Shown one piece after another: positions 56,749 through 64,000 of a stretch of DNA of 64,000 bases. This DNA comes from Dipteris shenzhenensis (lineage: Eukaryota; Polypodiophyta; Polypodiopsida; Gleicheniales): NCBI GenBank assembly GCA_047967505.1, contig CM106538.1, one strand, 5' to 3'. Each line of letters begins with the position of its first letter. The first letter of the stretch is position 1. Both the position numbers and the translations under genes were made by a program. The notes beneath the pieces are model-generated. The model worked only from the letters and a program-made list of their open reading frames with translations. It was not told the origin of the DNA and ran no database searches.

Positions 56749-58941
56749 ATGGAGCACATACGGTTTGTGTGTGGCAATAAGGAAGTGTTTGTAGAAGTTG
56801 GAGAAGAAACACATACCAAAGTGTCTGAGAGTGTAATATGCTTGCCATTTTGTGTGACAATGAGTAGTGTTAAGGTGGCTCACAACATTACTCAACCAAG
56901 CTGCAGTATTCCTGTTCGAGGAGATAACATTTCAGGGCTCAAAGAGCTTTATTGTGGAGCATTCTTTGTCCTTTCAAGTGCAAGTAGAAGGTAAAAAGGA
57001 GGTGGGTCTTGATAAACAAAAGATTTATGACTTAGAAGATGAATCAGATCATCAAATAAAGGACCATTTCGAGTAGCCTAGGTGCCCTGAAGTCATACAA
57101 TTGGAAGAGAAACAACATGGCAAGTTGGACGCTCCAGTTCTACATTTGGAGACCTTAATTAAGAAATTGCCATTAAAGAACAAGTTACGAAAGTTTCTGG
57201 ATAAGATAGGGAACACAGTGCCTCTGCAAGATCTTCCACCTCTCTATGATGGTGATTGTATTTTTGAGTTGCCTCCTGTGGATGCAAATATTGGTTCCAT
57301 GACTGGAATGGAGCAAAGCAAAGATGGTCATCCATGGGTCTGATATAAGACTACAAGGATATCTAGATTCAATGGAGATGTGAGATTGTCAGTTTGTGGG
57401 GGCGCATTTGTTTGTGACAATGTAGATTGTAGTTTGTAAAAGTTGAGGCAAAAACATAATACAGAACATTGGAAAGGGAGATTGAATATTCCTTGCCTTG
57501 AGCGTAGGGTGAAAAAGGAACATGGAGGATTTCGTTGGTTTCATTGCAACCAAAGGCCATTAAGTGAATTGGAATGTGCATCTAGGATATATCATGTTAT
57601 TCCATCATCAGTGAGGTACACAAGGTTTGTTGTTCATTTGGGTAGCCATAGTTATGAAGTTGAAAAGGGAGAATGCACTGATCATATCAACATCATGAGA
57701 AACTTGGTGGGGGATTATGTCGAAAGCACTATGCTACCTGCCTAAAGATCCTTGGAGCAAGACAAAAAAGGGTCAAGAAAGAGGTGTCTAGAGATATAAT
57801 ATTGAATAGCATAATATCTACGAGCAACAATGCCACAAATTTGTGGGACCTTTGGTGAGTTGCTATCACATTTAGAGCCATTGATGAATCAAAGGAGGTA
57901 TGTGGGCCTTGGATCTCCTTGTAACATTTCATTAACAATATCACATAAATTTTGTTGATACCACTTTTCTTTGTGTGGACTTCGGAGATGGATAGAGACA
58001 TTTAGAGCGGCTTCAAATCTAGCTGATCATTCAATTGATTCTATTCTGAAGCTGAAAGCAAAGTGTCAATATGAATACTTCCATGCTTCCCTGTTTCCTA
58101 GGAAACTGTGGATACTACCAATGATAGATCTTGCATTTTTAAAATGTCTACCAATGGACCGGCATCAGGTGTTGATTTGGTGAGGAGGATGCAAAAAGAA
58201 GGGGATTTATAACATTCGTGGGTGTACTTTGATCATGTACACAGGGTGCGTGGTTGATCTACAATGGTAGCACATGGGTATGACCCGAGGTATGCAAATT
58301 GAGCACCTTTCATTTCATTGGACAATTGACTATTTGGATGGTGTTAAATTGTCTTTTGTTGCTACAGTATTCAAAGTCTACAGACAATGGCCATTTGTGA
58401 AATGAAAGTGGAACATGCAGTAGCACAAGAAAATTTTTGGGAGACATTAAATCTAGTGATGAGAAACCATGGTGTGATGGATGTTCAGTTCCATGGCTTC
58501 ATGCAGATGAGGCCATGGCAAATTGGAATGCAATTCGACAAGTTTATGGAAAAGATCAATGTGCACCACTAGTGGGTAGGGAAAGAAGCTGCTTGTTTCA
58601 TTTTAAAGATAGTTTGATAAAGCATACCAAACAATCTACAGTGGTGGAACATAGACAGAGGCATATAGAACTATGCGAGTCATGGAAAAATGCAAAGCAT
58701 GAAGAAGACACGAAGGAAAAATACAATATCATTAAAGCCTTCTGGCGAATAGGTGCCACATATTCCCAACAGTTGCCTACCTTGGATAGCTGGCTGTCAT
58801 GGTGGCATGTGAGATATTCTCATTGGGGATCATACATGAATGCTGTATCAACTCGTGCAATACATATCTTGAAGATTTCTAATATTAGCTTTGTGGTGGA
58901 AAAACAGATCCACAAAACATTTTGGGCGATGAGGCACATTC
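56749..58941 (+). pseudogene. Decayed large gene, possibly Mutator-like transposase
   Basis: Frames 56867-57343 and 57443-57745 belong to one frame broken by stops at 57074, 57341 and 57437. They read LYDGDCIFELPPVDANIG, then LSVCGGAFVCDNVDCSL with a possible Cys-based zinc finger completed by PCLERRVKKEHGGFRWFHCN, and RFVVHLGSHSYEVEKGECTD. After decay, frame 58437-58946 reads WLHADEAMANWNAIRQVYG, then LVGRERSCLFHFKDSLIKHT, resembling the D...A...vf...C..H pattern of MULE transposases, and LDSWLSWWHVRYSHWGSYMN. The reading is cut by copia E at 58942. A plant protein family of this type seems likely, but the MULE assignment is tentative and no terminal inverted repeats were seen. Confidence 0.4.
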
Positions 58942-59293
58942 TGTGAAGATTGTGGGAGAGAGGGAAGGAGTCTCACTTGCAGCTTTCTCACATGCACAAT
59001 GGGGGAATACACACAAAGGTGGAGGCTGAAAACAGTTTTCCTCTTCTTAGTTGTGAAAGCCAAAAGAACTCTAGTACAAAGAAATAGAAGAACCCTATAT
59101 GTGGGTCTCAAACCAAACTCAACTAACTAAGGTGGCATACTAACTGAGCCACGAACTAGTGTAGATAAGGATAGCTGTCATCCAGCTATTATTCATGAGC
59201 GGTGTACCAACCGCATCTCCAGCTAACAAGTCGGTGACATAAATGCACAACAGTCACCCTGTCATATCGCGAGTGGAGCTCGATATCTCAACA
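58942..59293 (-). repeat. 3' LTR of copia E (352 bp)
   Basis: On the minus strand it starts TGTTGAGATATCGAGC and ends ATCTTCACA; same length as the 5' LTR of C. Confidence 0.95.
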
Positions 59294-62200
59294 CTCCCCC
59301 TCGAGCTCAATCCCAATTCCTGCACACCAAGCAGGTCTCTGAACTTGCGCAGCTTCTCTGCGCCCAATGCTTTTGTGAAGATGTCAGCTACCTGATCCTC
59401 TATGCTGACATAAACTAGATCAATGAGACCTAGTAAAACCTTCTCCCGCACATAGTGATAATGCACCTCAATGTGCTTTGTTCTGGCATGAAAGACTGGG
59501 TTCTTTGCCAAATGTGTACTACTCATGTTGTCACAATAAATGACAACCGGCCCATCTGTAGACTGATGCATATCATAGAGTAGCTTATGCAACCAAGCTA
59601 CCTCACATGCAGCCATTGTTGCACCCCTGTACTCAGCCTCTGTGCTCGACAAGGCAACTGTAGGCTGTTTCTTACTGCTCCAAGTGACTGCAGCACTCCC
59701 AAAAGAGAACACATATCCACTGGTAGATCGTCTATCAGAAATACTACCAGCCCAATCAGCATCAGTGTATCCATGCAACTGTATCTGAACCCCAGCCTCA
59801 TAAAATAGTCCATACTGCAATGTGGACTTCACATACTTGAGTATGCGTCTAGCCGCATCCAAATGCGGTTTCCTTGGAGCCTGCATAAACTGACTTACCA
59901 ACCCAACAGCATAGCTCAAATCTGGCCTGGTAATAGTCATGTAAATCAAACTTCCTACTATGCGTCTGTACATAGTAGGGTCTTCCAGAAGCTCACCTGC
60001 ATCTGTGCTCAGCTTCACATTCTGCTCCAAAGGAACTGAAATAGGCTTACAGCCTGTCATCCCATATTTGGACAGCATGTCCAATCCATACTGCCTCTGC
60101 AAGATCCGTATCCCACTTGGTGATCTAATCACCTCAATGCCCAAGAAATAACGCAGCTCTCCCAAATCCTTCATCTCAAACTTCTGCCTCAATAGCATTT
60201 TCACATGAAGGATATCTTCATCACTATCACCTGTGATGATCAAATCATCAACATAAATGACCAGCAGCATAATCCCTTTCTCTGTTTTTCTCACATAGAG
60301 TGAGAAATCTGCCTTGGAAATCTAAAAGCCAATAGTGACAAGATACTGTCCTATCTTGTCAGACCATGCTCTAGGTGCTTGCTTCAAGCCATACAAGGCT
60401 TTCTTCAACCTGCAAACAAACTCAGGATGAGTAGCATGAACATAACCTGCTGGCTGCTCCATAAAGACCTCTTCTTGCAAATCACCATGCAAGAAGGCAT
60501 TCTTTACATCCATCTGATGTAAAGACCATCCCTTTGATGCAGCCATAGCAATGGCTGCTCTTACGGTTGCCATCCTTGCAACCGGGCTGAAAGTTTCTTC
60601 ATAATCAATGCCATATGTCTGTGCATACCCCTTGACAACTAATCTTGCCTTGTATCTATTCACAGAACCATCTGCATTGTACTTGATCTTATAAACCCAC
60701 TTACAACCAATTGCATTCTTGCCTTTAGGCAAAGGCACCAATTCCCATGTAGCATTAGCATCCAAGGCATCCATTTCTTCATCCATGGCTTTCTCCCATT
60801 TTTCATTTCCCATGGCTTGCTCAAAAGAAGTGGGTTCTGGTTCCTGTATCACTTTGACCATATAGGCATAGTGAATGGCTGTAAATCCATCATATTTCAG
60901 CCTATCCACAGGATACCTAACCCTGGTAGACCTGCGCAAAATAGGCTCACTTCCAGGTGCTCTCAAAACATCCCTGGTCTTCCTTACTCCAGGTGTAACA
61001 ACAGAAGGAATACCCAACTCATCATCAATGCTCTGTTCTGAGCCACTGGATTCACCATCCACATAAGAGTGACCTGCATTCACATCAAACATGGGCTGAT
61101 CTACCTTCTCTTTTCCTTTTCGTGATACCTGCATACCACTATCTGCATTGCTTTGAGGGGATTCTCCTGATCTCAATCTGCCTGTCCATGGCGAAGTATG
61201 TGAACCACTGGTAGAGGACACTCCAGGTCCACTGATATTTTGTGATTGCTGCTGTGCATTCTGTGCAGCATTACCATTTTGTGCATCTACATCAATCATC
61301 ACATTTACTGGTTTATACCAGCTGCTCATCTCATCAAAAACAACATCTCTGCTCACTGTGAACTTACGTGTAGAAGGGTTATAGCATCTATACCCTTTCT
61401 GCTGCAGAGAATAACCAATAAAGACACACTTCTCAGCTTTTGGATCCAACTTGGACCTCAACTCATCTAGCACATGGACATAAGCAATGCAACCAAAAAT
61501 CTTCAAATGAGAAATATCTGGTTTCCTACCAGTATACATCTCCTCTGGCGTCATGCCATGTATTGCTGCAGTGGGAGTCCTGTTCATTATATAGACTGCT
61601 GTAGCAACTGCTTCAGCCCAATAATAATCTGGTAGATCTTTTTCATTTAGCATAGCCCGAGATACCTCTCCAATATGCCTGTTTTTTCTTTCTGCAATTC
61701 CATTTTGCTGTGGGGTATGACTGCATGAATATTGCTGCTTTATACCATGCTCTCGCAAGAATTTTGCAAACTCATTTGAGAGGTACTCTCCCCCTCCATC
61801 TGACCTTAGGCATTTTATTTGCAGGCCTGTTTCTTTTTCAACCATAGCTTTGAAAGCTTTGAAGTGCCCAAACACTTCACTTTTCTTTTTCATAAAATAC
61901 ACCCACAGTTTTCTGCTGAAGTCATCAATAAATGTGACAAAATAGTGACAGCCTCCAATGGATGCAGCTTTTGAAGTCCACACATCAGAGTGGATTAATT
62001 CCAATGGCTTTTTACTCTCTTGAACATGCCTAGGAAAAGGTTTCCTTGCCTGTTTCCCAAATTGACAGGCTTCACAAACCTTGTGCATTTCTGCAACCTT
62101 GAATTTAGGCAATCCTGCAACAATATTTTGGGCTTGCATTGATTTTAGTCGCTGTATATTAACATGACCAATGCGTTTGTGCCAGATATCAATATCTGCA

Positions 62201-63615
62201 ACTACACCGGTCCCATGTGCAAACATTGCTGCACTCAATTCAGGCATGTCTGCATCCAACGTAAACATCCTGCCCTTCTTCTTTCCTTTTGCTATCAAGC
62301 GACCGTTATTTTTCATATCCTCAACAAAGCATCCATGAGGATTAAATCTAACCTGCAAGCCCTGCTCAACCATTTGACCAACAGAAACCAGGTTCTTGGT
62401 GATGTTCGGGACATGAAATACATCAGACAAGTATTTCTTTTTCCCATCCTGCATAGACAAAGGAATTTTGCCAATCTGCACAATAGGATGTGCAGTATCA
62501 TCACCAGTCTCCACAAATCCTAGCTTTTCCATCTTCCTTGCATCTTGCATCCATTCTGCATGACCTGTCATGTGGTTTGACGCACCTGAGTCAACATACC
62601 ACACATCATTTTGTTCTTCTGTACTTGTCACAGAATTGGTCATATGCTGCACCATAAATAGATGCTCATTTCTGTCATCACCCTACCTGCTAGAAGATGC
62701 ATAATTGCCTTGCTGCAATTTTCCACTCGTAATGTCATTCTGCTTTTTGTAGCAGTCTTTAGCCATATGCCCCATTTTGCCACAGTAGTAGCATTCAACA
62801 TTGCTGTTTGCATTTTGGCCTCTCTGCCATCCACCACGGCCTCTTTGGCTCCCCCTGCCTCTAGAGTTACCACGTCCTCCTGCATAGGACTGGTTTTCTT
62901 GCATTTGCTACATATTCTGATTTCTACCATGGGCAGATCGGCCTCCTCTACCTCTGCCTCTACCTCTGCCAGCATTTGAGTAGAAGACAGTTTCTTTTGA
63001 AGTTCCTGCTGAAGAAGATGCACCCCCATTTCTCTGCTCTTCAGAAATTAGAAGAGCAATCAACTCCTCAAAATCAGGAAAGTTTTCACGGACGGCAATG
63101 GATGTCCGAAACTGTGCATAATCCTTTCCTAGACCATTCAAGGTCACAGAGACAAAATCGTCATCATCCACTGGCGACCCAATGGAAGCAAGTGCATCCG
63201 CAATTTTCTTCACCTTCATGTGGTAGTCATTGATGCTCATGTTTTCTCTCTGCACATTATGCAACTCCTGTTTGAGTTGCATTTTCCTGGCTTGCGTATT
63301 TGTGCTATACATTTTTGCCAAAGTATCCCATGCCTCCTTTGGCGTATTTGCATCTTGAATATGCACAATCATGGAGTCCGAAATACTGATAGACAGCCAG
63401 TACATAACTTTCATGGCTCTCTCATGCCATCCTTTGAATGCCTGCATTTCCTGTTGACTGGGAACATTAGGAAGAACAGGCTCTTCTTCATTTCCTGTAA
63501 TGAATTCCCAATAGCCTTTTCCCATCAAGAAATTCGTCATTCTAAACTTCCATGCCTGGAAGTTGTTCTTGTCAAGCTTTTCAGTGACAATCTGTGAAAG
63601 AGAATCAGATGCCAT
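59254..63615 (-). pseudogene. Copia E gag-pol polyprotein with three TAG codons
   Basis: The ATG at 63615 (minus) starts MASDSLSQIVTEKLDKNNF. One frame of about 1,450 codons runs to TGA/TAA-type termination at 59254-59256 inside the LTR, with only TAG at 62908-62910, 62683-62685 and 60322-60324. Domains: Gag; RG-rich linker; knuckle CYYCGKMGHMAKDC; protease VDSGASNHMTG; GAG-pre/integrase (CEACQFGKQ, FIDDFSRKLW, LRSDGGGEYLSNEF); RT ([30 protein letters not shown]); RNase H ([37 protein letters not shown]). There is no frameshift, so E is better preserved than C. All three stops are CAG in C. Confidence 0.95.
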
Positions 63616-64000
63616 TACAGAACACTGCAAAATATTCTGTCACTGCAAAGAACACAGCTTTTGCCTCACACGGGCAGATCTGCAAAACTGACGAAAGTGG
63701 TATTTCACCACACAGTCACTTCCTAGTGACGATTTTGCATCAACAGGCAACAGGCATGAATCTGCAACTCCCAATATCTCTGCACACAGGCATACAATGC
63801 AATTTCTGCGGCACCTTTCCACCGACTAGCCGCGCAGTGGTCGCACAGCAAAAAACAGGGCCTTTTTCTGAGTGCCTGCGAAGAACTTCCGCCTTCAAAA
63901 CGGGCCTCGAAACGGCCTCAAATCAGAAAAATAAAGTCACTGAGAGCTTTGCCCTCACCCGCAGCATATACTGCGCTCTCGCCACACCGCGAAGGGTGTC
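63616..64000 (-). other. Leader of copia E, cut by window edge
   Basis: Collinear with the leader of C (22505-22891). The primer site and 5' LTR lie outside the window. No coding content. Confidence 0.85.

Larger units (their letters stand above)
58942..64000 (-). mobile_element. Ty1/copia element E (C family), continues beyond the window
   Basis: The 3' LTR is at 58942-59293 on the minus strand, followed to the right by a full gag-pol and leader up to the window edge; the leader lacks roughly the last 160 bp before the primer site. The 5 bp outside the LTR, cattc (58937-58941), is the expected TSD half. The element is very similar to C in LTR, leader and proteins, with three nonsense codons. 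It interrupts the unidentified gene at 56.7-58.9 kb. Confidence 0.95.

Noticed and set aside
1-64000. CRISPR arrays, bacterial operons, tRNA or rRNA genes
   Set aside because: None seen; direct repeats are plant tandem duplications without regular spacers, and no cloverleaf or rRNA sequence was recognised.

Overview
The window looks like nuclear DNA of a land plant with a large, retrotransposon-filled genome. The evidence is spliced GT-AG introns, Ty1/copia and Ty3/gypsy elements with plant-type initiator-Met-tRNA primer sites, and a plant-style GT90 glycosyltransferase gene. A fern, lycophyte or gymnosperm is plausible, but the sequence alone does not decide the lineage. I see no bacterial features.

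Layout. 1-5.2 kb: gene-free, packed with local tandem duplications. 5.4-20.7 kb: a decayed plus-strand gypsy-type element (host J: zinc-knuckle gag, protease, integrase) split by two complete copia insertions, each with an exact 5-bp target-site duplication (TSD): A (6281-11687, TSD gtcac) and B (12773-18255, TSD aagac). B is the youngest and best preserved, with one nonsense codon. 21.4-30.7 kb: a minus-strand copia D (LTR 30206-30723), split by copia C on the plus strand (21994-27592, TSD ttctg). D is itself inserted in the integrase remnant of a further minus-strand copia, H (to 32862). 33.9-36 kb: a broken unidentified coding region with a coiled coil. 38.2-44.7 kb: copia F (minus, same family as A) inserted in the gag of an older plus-strand copia G. 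The 5' LTR of F has later been split by a 0.9 kb inversion, shown by TSDs that match only after un-inverting. 46.3-47.2 kb: gypsy reverse transcriptase remnant.

49.9-52.2 kb: the only intact host gene I can support, a six-exon minus-strand GT90 (Rumi/CAP10-like) gene predicted to encode 499 aa. About 0.6 kb upstream of its ATG lies a broken PIF1-type helicase followed by an exonuclease-endonuclease-phosphatase (EEP) domain, the arrangement of Helentron/Helitron2 rolling-circle transposons. 55.1-56.6 kb: hairpin-bearing repeats and a long GA-rich tract. 56.7-58.9 kb: a decayed, possibly Mutator-like transposase gene interrupted by copia E (58942 to beyond the right edge), a minus-strand copy of the C family.

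The elements form nested layers: J contains A and B; H contains D, which contains C; G contains F; the 57-59 kb gene contains E. Nonsense mutations in the C, E and A copies are mostly CAG to TAG, as expected from deamination of methylated CHG sites. A and F share one nonsense codon, which suggests copying of an already defective element in trans.
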